The translations under genes and the position numbers were made by a program. Below, piece after piece: positions 1 to 9,300 of a DNA stretch of 64,000 nt. Source of the stretch: Fannyhessea vaginae DSM 15829 (GTDB lineage: Bacteria; Actinomycetota; Coriobacteriia; Coriobacteriales; Atopobiaceae); assembly GCF_000159235.2 (NCBI RefSeq), contig NZ_ACGK02000001.1, positions 910,442-974,441 on the forward strand. The letters run 5' to 3'. A model generated the notes under the pieces. The model was not told the DNA's origin and ran no database searches. It saw nothing but the letters and a program-made list of their open reading frames with translations. Numbering within the stretch: the stretch's first letter is position 1; each line of letters opens with the position of its first letter.

Positions 1-1
1 G

Positions 2-205
2 CTCGTTCATATGATTTCTGATGCACATATTTATGACCGTCATGTTGACATTGTAAAAGAACTTATTACGCGTCCAACATATCCCGCTCCCCTAGTGCAT
101 CTGAATCCTGATATTCATAACTTTTATGAATTTACAACTGATGATCTCATCGTTGAAAACTATCAACATGGACCTCAAGTTAAGGGTATTCCTATTGCAG
201 TGTAG
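2..205 (+). CDS. thyA: Thymidylate synthase, C-terminal fragment (5' end outside window)
   Basis: The reading frame is open from base 2 to the TAG at 203-205 and encodes about 67 C-terminal residues of ThyA, which converts dUMP and methylene-tetrahydrofolate to dTMP and dihydrofolate. The family's C-terminal signature is visible: LVHMISDAHIYDRH (dUMP-binding His/Tyr region), then LNPDIHNFYEFTTDDL, and the terminal KGIPIAV that closes over the active site. The catalytic Cys lies upstream of the window. folA follows 66 bases downstream, the usual thyA-folA pairing: DHFR recycles the dihydrofolate that ThyA produces. Confidence 0.93.
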   Translation, partial: LVHMISDAHIYDRHVDIVKELITRPTYPAPLVHLNPDIHNFYEFTTDDLIVENYQHGPQVKGIPIAV

Positions 206-271
206 TGGTTGTGCTACCTCGTAACGTTACAAGCACTCAAAGTGAAATCTAAACCTATCAAAGGAAATGTA

Positions 272-802
272 ATGATTAAAGCAATCGTTTCTGTTACACA
301 AGACTGGGGTATTGGATATAAAGGCGAGCTCCTTGTCCCCAACAAAGCCGATATGCAGCACTTTGTACGTATGACCACTGGAGCATGCGTTATTATGGGT
401 TCAACAACATTTGAAACATTTCCAAAAGGCCCACTTAAAAATAGACGCAATATCGTCTTAGCGCAAACACATTCCTATGAACGCGAAGGTTTTCCAAAAA
501 CTACCTGTACAGAGCAAGGAACATCCGTGCAAAATTACGAGGTATACACATCCACCCAAGACGCACTCTCTCACATAAAGCCTGATGAGGACGTTTGGAT
601 TATTGGAGGAGCCTATACCTATCAACAATTTCTTCCTTATTGCACAGAAGTCGTAGTCACTAAAAACGACTGCATACGCCAGGCAGATGCATATTTTCCT
701 AATTTAGACAAGATGGACGACTGGCGCATAACAAGCACCACAGAAGGCGGCATAACTTCTGAAGGTGTGCACTTTTTGTTTGTAACATACCAACATGTAT
801 AA
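272..802 (+). CDS. folA: Dihydrofolate reductase
   Basis: 176 aa, normal for bacterial DHFR, which reduces dihydrofolate to tetrahydrofolate with NADPH. The N-terminus MIKAIVSVTQDWGIGYKGEL has the usual strand and Met20-type loop. VIMGSTTFETFP is the cofactor-binding segment and VWIIGGAYTYQQFLP the later nucleotide-binding glycine motif. The frame stays open upstream to an ATG at 209, but 272 is chosen because it is preceded by AAGGA at 261-265 and gives the canonical N-terminus; the upstream 21 codons match nothing in the family. Probably co-transcribed with thyA and ended by the hairpin at 848-872. Confidence 0.93.
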   Translation: MIKAIVSVTQDWGIGYKGELLVPNKADMQHFVRMTTGACVIMGSTTFETFPKGPLKNRRNIVLAQTHSYEREGFPKTTCTEQGTSVQNYEVYTSTQDALSHIKPDEDVWIIGGAYTYQQFLPYCTEVVVTKNDCIRQADAYFPNLDKMDDWRITSTTEGGITSEGVHFLFVTYQHV

Positions 803-847
803 CTTTCACCTTTAACTTAAGCGTTAGAGTTTAGGTCATAATCGATA

Positions 848-872
848 GGCGCGCCTTTTGCGCGCCTTTTTC
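848..872 (+). terminator. Rho-independent terminator after folA
   Basis: A 7-bp GC stem (GGCGCGC at 848-854 with GCGCGCC at 860-866) and a CTTTT loop are followed directly by five T. It lies 45 bases after the folA stop and between the convergent folA and cca genes. The T-run is on the plus strand only, so it mainly serves thyA-folA. Confidence 0.85.
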
Positions 873-883
873 TTACCCTTTTA

Positions 884-2335
884 TCAGCGGCTTATATGTT
901 CGTAGGTCTTTAAATTTTTCAAATATGCGCGTAAGACACAGCGGCTATTAACTAAACGACCTTCCTGTACAAGTGCAAGCACATGTTCAAGAGTGCACGC
1001 TACCCCTTTGCCAGCGCTCATGTTGCAAACTTCCATCACATCGTAGCCATTTATTGCAAGCTCTTTACAAGACAAAGGCACTTTCTGCTGCTTTATACAC
1101 CAAAGCATATAACGTAGATCTTCAATTCGTATGCATGCATGAGTAGGCACTTTCATAAATGTACGGCAATACAGGCGCGCAAACGTCAACAGATGAAACA
1201 TCTCAATATAAGGATCTGGACTTTTTTTCAATAAAAGATAGTGTAAACCAGAGATAAGCTCTTTTCGCATTGAGCACCTGCGAACATCATCCATGCAATT
1301 TTGTCTGCCACTATTTTGCGCCTTACTGTCACAACAAATGTATTCCTTTATAAGTTTATGCAATACTTCATGCTCTCTAATGATTCGCATGGTTTGCGCG
1401 CGTGGGACATTGAATCTTTCTAGGCGCTTATAAAAATCTTGTAATACCTGCACAGGTAATGCTTCTGATATGAGAAGCACCATCGAAATAAAACGTTCAT
1501 CTTCAGGTATACAGCGAGTAATAGCTGTTTCAGCGTTACCATACTGTGAAAAATCACGGTCACCAAGACATTTATACAGCTCCTTAAATTCTGGGATGCA
1601 CACCGTAAAAATTTTCTCATGCGTCCGCAGACTCCTAAAGAATAAACCTGAAGTTGAGAGTTTAATAATTTCTGAACCAATGCGCTCAGGGGCAATACGC
1701 AACAATTCGAGATAATGCCTGTCAAGTGCAGTTTGAATATCTCTATCGAGCACAAAATGTAAGGTAGCTTGAAAACGCAAGGCTCGCAGCATGCGTAGAG
1801 CGTCTTCTGCAAAACGAACATCGGCTTTGCCAACACAGCGCAATATATGTGCATGTATATCGTCTATTCCACCGTATACGTCCAAAAGCTTGCGCTCGTG
1901 ATGATAAGCAAGCGCATTACACGTAAAATCACGACGCGCAAGATCTTTTTGGATAGAATCAACAAACGTAACAGAATCGGGATGGCGATGATCGCTATAT
2001 GTTGTTTCGCTTCGATACGTTGTCACTTCAAAAGCATAATGATCCAGTACAACGGTAATAGTTCCATGCTTACAGCCAGTTCTAAAAACACTACATCCAC
2101 TATCACAGAAGAGTCGCTCACTTTGTTGCCATGATGCAGAGGTTGCTATGTCAATATCATGAGATGGTTGCCTCATAACCATATCGCGCACCCATCCGCC
2201 TACTATCCACGCACTCCAACCATGCGATTCAAGAATGGTAAGAATACGTATTGCCTGATAAGGCACATCCCAATCGAAAGACATCTGTTCCCAAGAAGTG
2301 TTGTTATCATTGGTATGTTTTAAAGAAGTGTCCAC
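884..2335 (-). CDS. cca: CCA-adding tRNA nucleotidyltransferase / poly(A) polymerase family
   Basis: 483 aa. The class II nucleotidyltransferase head is clear near the N-terminus: IVGGWVRDMV, then the metal-binding carboxylates in HDIDIATSA, then RRDFTCNAL and EDALRMLRALRF, the ordered motifs of enzymes that build or repair the tRNA 3' CCA end. The C-terminal half has no recognisable HD-phosphohydrolase motif and is cysteine-rich, so it may be a diverged tRNA-binding tail. Both tRNA genes in this window already encode CCA, so repair is its likely main role; some family members are poly(A) polymerases. It is convergent with folA and divergent from pepC. Confidence 0.85.
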   Translation of the reverse strand: MDTSLKHTNDNNTSWEQMSFDWDVPYQAIRILTILESHGWSAWIVGGWVRDMVMRQPSHDIDIATSASWQQSERLFCDSGCSVFRTGCKHGTITVVLDHYAFEVTTYRSETTYSDHRHPDSVTFVDSIQKDLARRDFTCNALAYHHERKLLDVYGGIDDIHAHILRCVGKADVRFAEDALRMLRALRFQATLHFVLDRDIQTALDRHYLELLRIAPERIGSEIIKLSTSGLFFRSLRTHEKIFTVCIPEFKELYKCLGDRDFSQYGNAETAITRCIPEDERFISMVLLISEALPVQVLQDFYKRLERFNVPRAQTMRIIREHEVLHKLIKEYICCDSKAQNSGRQNCMDDVRRCSMRKELISGLHYLLLKKSPDPYIEMFHLLTFARLYCRTFMKVPTHACIRIEDLRYMLWCIKQQKVPLSCKELAINGYDVMEVCNMSAGKGVACTLEHVLALVQEGRLVNSRCVLRAYLKNLKTYEHISR

Positions 2336-2370
2336 AAAGATGTTTCCTTTTCAAAAAATAAATACGTAGT

Positions 2371-2401
2371 TTTACCGTATTGTATAAAGGTTTTGTATAA
2401 T
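2371..2401 (+). promoter_or_regulatory. Possible pepC promoter
   Basis: A perfect TATAAT sits at 2396-2401, 73 bases before the pepC start. The best upstream partner is TTTACC at 2371-2376 with a long 19-base spacer, so the -35 box is weak. The pepC ribosome site AAGGAGG at 2464-2470 is strong. Confidence 0.35.
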
Positions 2402-2474
2402 TTTACATCGTTGGATGTATAACATGATCAATTTATGAAATTCAAATTGTATTGCATTTGAATAAGGAGGCCAT

Positions 2475-3998
2475 ATGGCACAAGTAAGTTCACACAATAC
2501 GCTTTCACCTGCATGGGCAAAACAACAAAATAAACATTTTACCAAACAACGAGCAAATAAAATTGCACGTAATGCTGTTACCTCCATGGACATTATGAGC
2601 GCAGCGCGCGACATTTCTACCATGAGAACATATACTGACACCTATGGAATAGCAATTCCTAAAGTAGGAGAAATTACCAACCAACGCCACAGCGGTCGTT
2701 GTTGGATGTTTGCATCGTACAATGTTGCACGCCAAGAAACCATGAAGTTCCTAGATGTTGATACCTTTGAATTTAGTCAAGCCTATGGAATGTTCTACGA
2801 TAAGCTCGAAAAAGCAAACGCCACACTTGAATACATTATCTCTACCCGAGATAAAGATCTTGAAAGTAGAGAAGTTGAATATTTATTAGATGGTGTAGCG
2901 GCTGACGGTGGGTATTTCTTTTATGCTATGAACCTTATTCGCAAATGGGGCGTTGTTCCTAAAGAAGCTATGCCAGAAACTGCATGTTCTGAAAATTCTG
3001 AACAGATGGACAATCAACTTGCTCGACTTTTACATAAGGATATTTTTGAGTTGCGCACACAGGCAGAACAAGGAGCATCTGTAGAAACCCTTCACGAACT
3101 CAAGGATGAAATGCTTAAAGAAGTTTACACGTTCTTGTGTATTTGTCTTGGCAACCCACCCGAAAGCTTTGGCCTTCATATTGAAGTTGGTTCCAAATGT
3201 AAAGCTGATGCTTCTAAGATTCACGCTGTTTTACCAGAACCTCAAGATGATGAAAAGGATGACTCTCAAAAGTCTAAAGCTAAAGTTAAGGATAAAGCTA
3301 AGGATGAGGATGAGGAAAAAGACCATAAAGATCGCGTAACCGTTTTGTACGACACCAACCTAACTCCTCAAGAATTTACCAAGAAATACGTGCCTTTTAA
3401 CCCCGAGGAGTACATTCAGCTTACTTCGATTCCATCATCCAAATTTGAATATAACAAGGTGTATCACGTTCAATTTGACGATTCTGTTTTAGGCGGATTT
3501 GCTGCACGTTTCTTAAATGTCGAACCTGAAGTGCTTGAGCAGGCAGCTATTAGTGCTCTTAAAGACGGACGTCCCGTATCGATGGCATGTGATGTTTGCC
3601 AACAATTCCCGCGTTATATTGATGACTTTAAGTACATATTAGCAACGGATACTGTTGACATGAATGGTTTGTTTGGGATCGATTTTGATATGAGCAGACC
3701 ATCAATGGTAGATACCCATGAAACTGGTTTAACGCACGCTATGACGTTCCAGGGAGTTCAACTAGATAAGAAAGGCAAACCACAAGCTTGGAGAATCGAA
3801 AATAGCTGGGGTAAAGACGCCGGTAAAGATGGATATCTTATTATGAGCTCCGACTGGTTTAGACTCTATGGTGGAGAAATTGATATCGCAAGAAAGTATC
3901 TTTCTTCTCAATTATTGGATATTTGGGATAATGGAGTTGATATAGAAGTTATGCCATGGTCTAACATGGGACGAGCTCTGAATCTTCGTAAAAAATAG
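2475..3998 (+). CDS. pepC: C1-family aminopeptidase (PepC / bleomycin hydrolase type)
   Basis: 507 aa cytosolic papain-fold aminopeptidase; the family normally has about 440-450 residues and forms hexameric cages that trim peptides. The triad is visible: Cys76 in SGRCWMFAS, His421 in LTHAMTFQGV and Asn443 in IENSWG. The extra length comes largely from a charged low-complexity stretch at about residues 258-288, rich in Lys and Asp/Glu, inserted between LPEPQ and VTVLYDTN. There is no signal peptide. The start is fixed by AAGGAGG four bases upstream. Transcribed alone, and followed by degenerate 9-base repeats and a long hairpin. Confidence 0.92.
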   Translation: MAQVSSHNTLSPAWAKQQNKHFTKQRANKIARNAVTSMDIMSAARDISTMRTYTDTYGIAIPKVGEITNQRHSGRCWMFASYNVARQETMKFLDVDTFEFSQAYGMFYDKLEKANATLEYIISTRDKDLESREVEYLLDGVAADGGYFFYAMNLIRKWGVVPKEAMPETACSENSEQMDNQLARLLHKDIFELRTQAEQGASVETLHELKDEMLKEVYTFLCICLGNPPESFGLHIEVGSKCKADASKIHAVLPEPQDDEKDDSQKSKAKVKDKAKDEDEEKDHKDRVTVLYDTNLTPQEFTKKYVPFNPEEYIQLTSIPSSKFEYNKVYHVQFDDSVLGGFAARFLNVEPEVLEQAAISALKDGRPVSMACDVCQQFPRYIDDFKYILATDTVDMNGLFGIDFDMSRPSMVDTHETGLTHAMTFQGVQLDKKGKPQAWRIENSWGKDAGKDGYLIMSSDWFRLYGGEIDIARKYLSSQLLDIWDNGVDIEVMPWSNMGRALNLRKK

Positions 3999-4016
3999 CG
4001 GTATAACAAGAATGGT

Positions 4017-4070
4017 GTTCTAACTTCTGTAATTGTTCTAACTGTTCTAGCTGCTCTAACTACTGTAACA
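4017..4070. repeat. Six degenerate 9-bp tandem repeats downstream of pepC
   Basis: Six consecutive 9-mers: GTTCTAACT, TCTGTAATT, GTTCTAACT, GTTCTAGCT, GCTCTAACT, ACTGTAACA. They lie between the pepC stop and the terminator hairpin. The unit is a multiple of three, but the array begins 18 bases after the pepC stop and is not part of an evident gene. Confidence 0.7.
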
Positions 4071-4088
4071 GTATAAAATTACGAATGT

Positions 4089-4116
4089 ATACGCGCACGG
4101 TTTTCCGTGCGCGTAT
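4089..4116. terminator. Long hairpin between convergent genes
   Basis: A perfect 12-bp stem (ATACGCGCACGG at 4089-4100 with its complement at 4105-4116) and a TTTT loop. The right arm touches the stop codon of the minus-strand gene. The tails are only moderately T-rich, so it is called a bidirectional terminator from position and stem strength. Confidence 0.7.
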
Positions 4117-4758
4117 TTATATCTCGTGAACATATCTATCGGTTATAAAGCCATCAATCTGACCACGCGAGAGATCTTTAAGTTCTTCTAAACAGCGCTT
4201 AGCTCTCTCATCTTGGGCAATAAAACGCACCGTAACCTGTATGGATGTTTCAAAAAGCGTATCCGCAATAGTTCCTTGATAGCGTGCAATACAACTTTGA
4301 ACACTGCCGTATAAGGCATACGAGCATGAGAGCACAAGATTTTCTACTATACCCATGCTTACCAGTTGTTTTTGCATGCATGCATCTTCACACGCTTTCT
4401 CAATAGCCGTGCTGTAAGCTCGCTTTAGACCACCTGTGCCTAACAAAATTCCACCAAAGTAGCGCACAACTACTCCTACACAAGCTTGTAACTCATAATG
4501 TTGTAATACAGATAATATGGGGATTCCTGCAGTTTTAGAAGGCTCTCCATCATCACTAACATGAGATATGCCCTCAGGTAAAAGCCAAGCCGAACACACA
4601 TGACGTGCATGAGGATGTTCTGCTCGTTTTTGTTCTATATATGTTTGTGCTTCAGACTTACATGTGGCGCGGCTGAGATAAGCTATAAATTTACTTGACT
4701 TTTCAGCATAGATGCCAAGCGGTTCACAACCAGCTTTTATCGTCTTAAATTCCTGCAT
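4117..4758 (-). CDS. yigZ: IMPACT/YigZ family protein (UPF0029)
   Basis: 213 aa, the usual length for bacterial YigZ. The family signature is present in order: HVSDDGEPSKTAGIP, then VVVRYFGGILLGTGGLKRAYS, then a C-terminal ferredoxin-like half ending in DGFITDRYV. Family members resemble the eukaryotic translation regulator IMPACT and are thought to bind nucleic acid or ribosomes; no enzymatic role is established. AGGGGA just before the ATG supports the start. The gene starts 32 bases after the stop of the lipoprotein gene on the same strand, so the two may share a transcript. Confidence 0.88.
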   Translation of the reverse strand: MQEFKTIKAGCEPLGIYAEKSSKFIAYLSRATCKSEAQTYIEQKRAEHPHARHVCSAWLLPEGISHVSDDGEPSKTAGIPILSVLQHYELQACVGVVVRYFGGILLGTGGLKRAYSTAIEKACEDACMQKQLVSMGIVENLVLSCSYALYGSVQSCIARYQGTIADTLFETSIQVTVRFIAQDERAKRCLEELKDLSRGQIDGFITDRYVHEI

Positions 4759-4790
4759 AATCCCCTACGACACCACATAACATGTAAACA

Positions 4791-5924
4791 TTACTTCTTA
4801 AAGCGGTCATCACCACCGTGAAGCGCGGCCATAACTTCCTGAACGTACTTCTCAGTATTTTGTTTAGCGTCCTCAAAATCGTACTCCATAAGGTCATCGA
4901 AACTAGGATCAAGACCCAAATCAAGCGGAGCCTGCGGCTGCTGACCATCATCAATAACCAAGAATTGATTAGATCCGACCGTTTGCGCAAGGTTTACGCA
5001 CTGCGGTGAAAGCGCAAACTCAACCCAAAGCTTAGCTGCGTCTGGATGCTTGCAACCCTTCATGATGGCCGTAGCGCCAATCTCATATCCCGAACCCGAA
5101 GACGGCGTGATGAGGCTAATGTTAGTGTATCCGTTTGAAACAATTTGTTCAATTGCCTGACTTAAGAATCCAATACCAAGAATGCATTCACCCGTACCAA
5201 CATTTTTAGCAGGACCCGCACCACTCTTTGTGTATACGGCGATGTTTTTATCCAGATCAACAAGATATTGAATTCCCTTGTCATGACCATATTTTTGAAT
5301 TGCCGTATTGCAAATAAGTTTCGCGGTACCTGCTGTATAGTAGTTAGACGACCATATAAGCCCTTTATACTTGGGGTCAAGTAAGTCAGGCCAGTCTTTA
5401 GGAACGTCCAAATTAAGACGTTTTACCTCGTCGGAATTATAGAAAAAGCCCAAGGAACCCTTATAAATTCCATGCCACATATCTTGTGCATCTTTGTAAC
5501 GCGAAGCCATAAGATGAGAGTCATTACGAGCTTTATACGGCTCGAGCAAGCCTTTTGCAGCTGCAATATTATAAGGATCGGTCGTACCACCAAACCATAT
5601 ATCGCCTGATGGATGCCCATTTTCCTCTTCGATTTTTGCCTGAACCTCGCCCGTTGACATACGTTGGAATTGAGCATCTATACCAAAGAGCTCCTTAAAT
5701 TTTTCGCAGACAACCGCAAGATACGGCTCGTCACATGAACCATAAACAATAAGCTCTTTGTCTTTCTTTGCAGCATCAATAACATCTTGAGTTGCAATGC
5801 GCTCCAAATCACTGGACGAAGCACCGCCGTTTGAGCCTGCGCCTGAACTACAACCACCTAACAAGGCAGACAAAGAAAGAGCAGCTGAAGAAGCTAAAAA
5901 CGACCTTCTCGAGAGAGTATTCAT
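4791..5924 (-). CDS. Tat-type lipoprotein, ABC transporter substrate-binding protein (iron/phosphonate-like class)
   Basis: 377 aa. MNTLSRRSFLASSAALSLSA is a twin-arginine signal (SRRSFL) that runs into the lipobox LLGGC, so the protein should be exported folded and lipidated. The mature part is a periplasmic-binding fold: ELIVYGSCDE, then DIWFGGTTDP, then the hinge region NSDEVKRLNLDVPKDWPDLL, resembling Fe(III)/2-aminoethylphosphonate-type binding proteins; the ligand cannot be read. An upstream ATG at 6047 is open, but 5924 is chosen for GAGG five bases away and the signal peptide. No permease or ATPase gene lies nearby. A palindrome at 5959-5975 sits in its leader. Confidence 0.85.
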   Translation of the reverse strand: MNTLSRRSFLASSAALSLSALLGGCSSGAGSNGGASSSDLERIATQDVIDAAKKDKELIVYGSCDEPYLAVVCEKFKELFGIDAQFQRMSTGEVQAKIEEENGHPSGDIWFGGTTDPYNIAAAKGLLEPYKARNDSHLMASRYKDAQDMWHGIYKGSLGFFYNSDEVKRLNLDVPKDWPDLLDPKYKGLIWSSNYYTAGTAKLICNTAIQKYGHDKGIQYLVDLDKNIAVYTKSGAGPAKNVGTGECILGIGFLSQAIEQIVSNGYTNISLITPSSGSGYEIGATAIMKGCKHPDAAKLWVEFALSPQCVNLAQTVGSNQFLVIDDGQQPQAPLDLGLDPSFDDLMEYDFEDAKQNTEKYVQEVMAALHGGDDRFKK

Positions 5925-5958
5925 ATCATCCTCAATTCTATTGACAAGGACATTCTCA

Positions 5959-5975
5959 TCACAAACGTTTTGTGA
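5959..5975. promoter_or_regulatory. Operator-like palindrome upstream of the lipoprotein gene
   Basis: TCACAAA-CGT-TTTGTGA has perfect 7-bp arms with a 3-base centre, 35 bases before the minus-strand lipoprotein start. Its position suggests a repressor site for that gene. The regulator is unknown. Confidence 0.4.
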
Positions 5976-6397
5976 CATTACATGCACTATAACGCCAAGA
6001 TAATTGCCGCCTTGGTAAATATTCGATAAATGGTATAAAATATGCAATGAAAGTAACTTTTACGTAATGGTCGAAAAAATATCCATTGACTTTAGATATA
6101 AACTGTTATACATTTCTTGTATCAAATCAGACTCCGTTTTCTCCGCAATGGTTTGTAACAAATGAGTGCCAAGTTTGTTTTGCAGCAGATTTAATTCAAC
6201 TGTGCAGAGAAAACGTATGCCATGCGAAAAGCGCATAAAACTCCATTCAAACATACCTTATAAGCTGGCTCTAACACATGCGTATACAAGCATAAATCTG
6301 CCTAATTTTCAAAGAATTTATGGACATATTGCAGCACAATAACATTGCGCACTCAACAAATCCTCTGTCACTGTTATGCGAAAGGAGTGCGTTTTTT
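5976..6397. other. Divergent intergenic region, no convincing gene
   Basis: About 420 AT-rich bases between the minus-strand lipoprotein gene and the plus-strand surface-protein gene; it should hold both promoters, but I could not fix either. A 64-codon minus-strand frame at 6060-6254 lacks a properly spaced ribosome site and family motifs, so it is not called. Confidence 0.5.
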
Positions 6398-9300
6398 ATG
6401 CGCCAACGTCCCGTAAAAGGAATAATAGGTAACCATAGAATTTGGTGTGTTTATGCCAAACAACTTTGTCATACCTTGCATTTTATGCTCAATAGATATG
6501 CCACGCATGTCCAAGCTTTATATGTACCTCGGTTTTTTATGAATCTACAGCGCCCTAAACAAGCAAAATATCAAACAATACTTCTAACAAGTTTCTTTGC
6601 ATGCCTGCTGTTTGCAACATTTTCGCAGGCAAAGCCAATTAACTTAGCTGGTGGCGGTACGGTAGAACTTCATTCAGACGGTACAATTACAGGTACATGC
6701 TATCAAAAGTTTGACTTGCAAAATTATAAGAATAATCCCTGGTCGCTCGCTGAATTTAATGTTACTATGCCCGATGGTGTAATCATCAAAACGCAATGTA
6801 TCAACCCAGACAGATTTGTTTCTGCCGATGGATTTTACTCATTCACAGGAGTTCCTGATGCAAGTGGAAAATCCTATGAGATAACTGTTCATTCGGCGGT
6901 ATCTGCAAAATATGCAGGGTATGGAAAAGATGTAGACACAGGTTATGGGCATGGTAATATTGGGCAAAACACCTCTACAGCTGGCTGCCATCCAAAATGG
7001 TCACCACACATGACAGGCTGGATTGCCATTCAAAAAGCTAGTTCAAATCCCGATTGTAGCGACCATAATTCCATGTATTCCCTTGAAGGTGCGCAATATG
7101 ATGTGTATGATACCCAAGGACAGGTTGTAGATACCATTACCACTGATGAAAATGGATATGGGTGTTCTCATGAGCTTCTGCCTGGCTACTATAAGGTATG
7201 GGAAAGAACCGCACCAAAAGGTTACGCACTTGACACTCAAGGACATGCTGTAGATGTCTTGGCAGGTGATACTCAAACACTGAATGTAGTAGATACCCCT
7301 CAAAATGACCCTGTTCGTATGGTGGTACAAAAAATAGACGCAGATACGCAAACTCCTACAGGCGAAGGAGCAGGAACACTTGAAGGAGCAGAATTTACCT
7401 TAAAGTTCTATCCTCGTGAAAGTGCAACAGGTGAGCCTGCGCGCACCTGGGTGCTTAAAACTGATAAGGACGGTGTAACATCACCTCGTAAAGCGTTGGT
7501 TAATCCTGAGATTTATCTAGCAGATGTTCCACAAGATATGTTTTATCTTAATAGTGATAATAAACCTATTATTCCCCTCGGCACACTTACCATTGAGGAA
7601 ACAAAAGCACCAAGCGGCTATCTGCTCAATTCTCACGATGTTCACACCGTGCATATCACATCTGATAATACAAGCGAAGAAGAAGTACACAGCTATGTTG
7701 TTCCTAAGCATAATGAACAAGTACAACGCGGTGGCATTCGCATAGAAAAGCTAGATCAAGAGCTTATGAGTAATAAGACACAAGGTGACGCAACACTTGA
7801 AGGTATTACCTTTGCGGTTGTAAACTTAAACCCTCAAGCTGTTAAAACATCTTTAGGTGTATGTGAACCTCAACAAGTATGTGCTCGTATTACGACCACC
7901 AATAAAGATGGTCACTTTATAGCACAAACCTCTGATCAAGATCTACCTTATGGACACTATAGAATCTATGAGGAAAGCTCTAATGATTCATACTTAAATG
8001 ATGGTTTTGAAGCTGAGTTTGATATTACCCACGATAAAGAACTAGTAAGTCTAACAGACGCTAACTCATGCGCAAAAGATAGCGTTGTAAGAGGTGGTAT
8101 TAAGCTTGGAAAGATAGATAAGGAGCTAAACGTACACTCACCTCAAGGCTCAGCAACACTAGAAGGAGCAGAATTTAGCATTTATAACAAAAGCGCAGCA
8201 CCTGTACAAATAGGTGATAAACTCGTAGCTCCTAACGAGCTTGTTACCACACTTACCACCGATGAAACAGCTTGTGCTGAAACTGATAAGCGTTTTCTTC
8301 CCTATGGAACGTATCTTATACAAGAAACCAAAGCTCCTAGAGGATATGAACTTAATAGTACATGGCAACGTCTTGTAAAAATCAGAAAAGATGGAACTTT
8401 GTATGACTTATCAAGTGAGAAAGAATCAGTAGATGATCAAGTAAACCGTGGTGATATTCGCTTAATTAAGCGAGATGATCAAACCCAAAAACCTCTAAGC
8501 GGTGTTATCTTTAAGCTCACAAGTAAAACAACTGGTGAAACACATCTGCTTATGACTGATGAAAATGGTGAAATTAACACCTCATCTGAGTTTGTAAAGC
8601 ACTCATACATGACCAATCAAAATGATAGTGCATTAAACGCTGATGGTAGATGTGACGCAACTAAGCTTGTGATGGATACAGGTGTATGGTTTGGCGGCAC
8701 ACAAGACACTGAAGATGGAGCAAAGGTATGCGATACACTGGGAGCACTGCCTTATGATACCTATACCATTCAAGAACTTAGTTCACCTCAAAACAAAGGT
8801 AAAAAGCTTATAAGCTTTGATATACAGCTCACTCGTCCTCACTATAACCTGATTCTAGGAACGCTTAATAATAAGCCAGCTGAATCCTTTATCAGTGAAC
8901 TTTTAAGTACTAACTTAAATCATAGTGCTTATACAGAAGAAAAAACTACCCTCACCGATACGCTTTCCTTTGAGAATCTAAACGTAGGTTCAAGCTATAC
9001 GGTAAGCGGATACTTAGTAGATAAAGATACAGGAAATGTAGTACAAGACGCACAGGGTAAGGATATACGTGTAGAGAAAACCTTTACTGCACGTATGGCA
9101 GCTGATAGGGTAAAGCTTGTGTATACCCTCAATGCAAAGGGTCTTAATGGTAAAAGCGTTGTAGCGTTTGCTACCCTGAAAGATAAAGATGGAAACATCA
9201 TCTTTAGTGAAAAAGACTTAGACGAGCCTGATCAAAGCGTAAGCTTTACTGATTCCCCAATGCCGCCTACTACACCAGACGAGCCGCCAACACCGCCTGT

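Noticed and set aside
6060..6254. 64-codon minus-strand frame before the surface-protein gene
   Set aside because: The composition is plausible, but no properly spaced ribosome site or recognisable motif was found.
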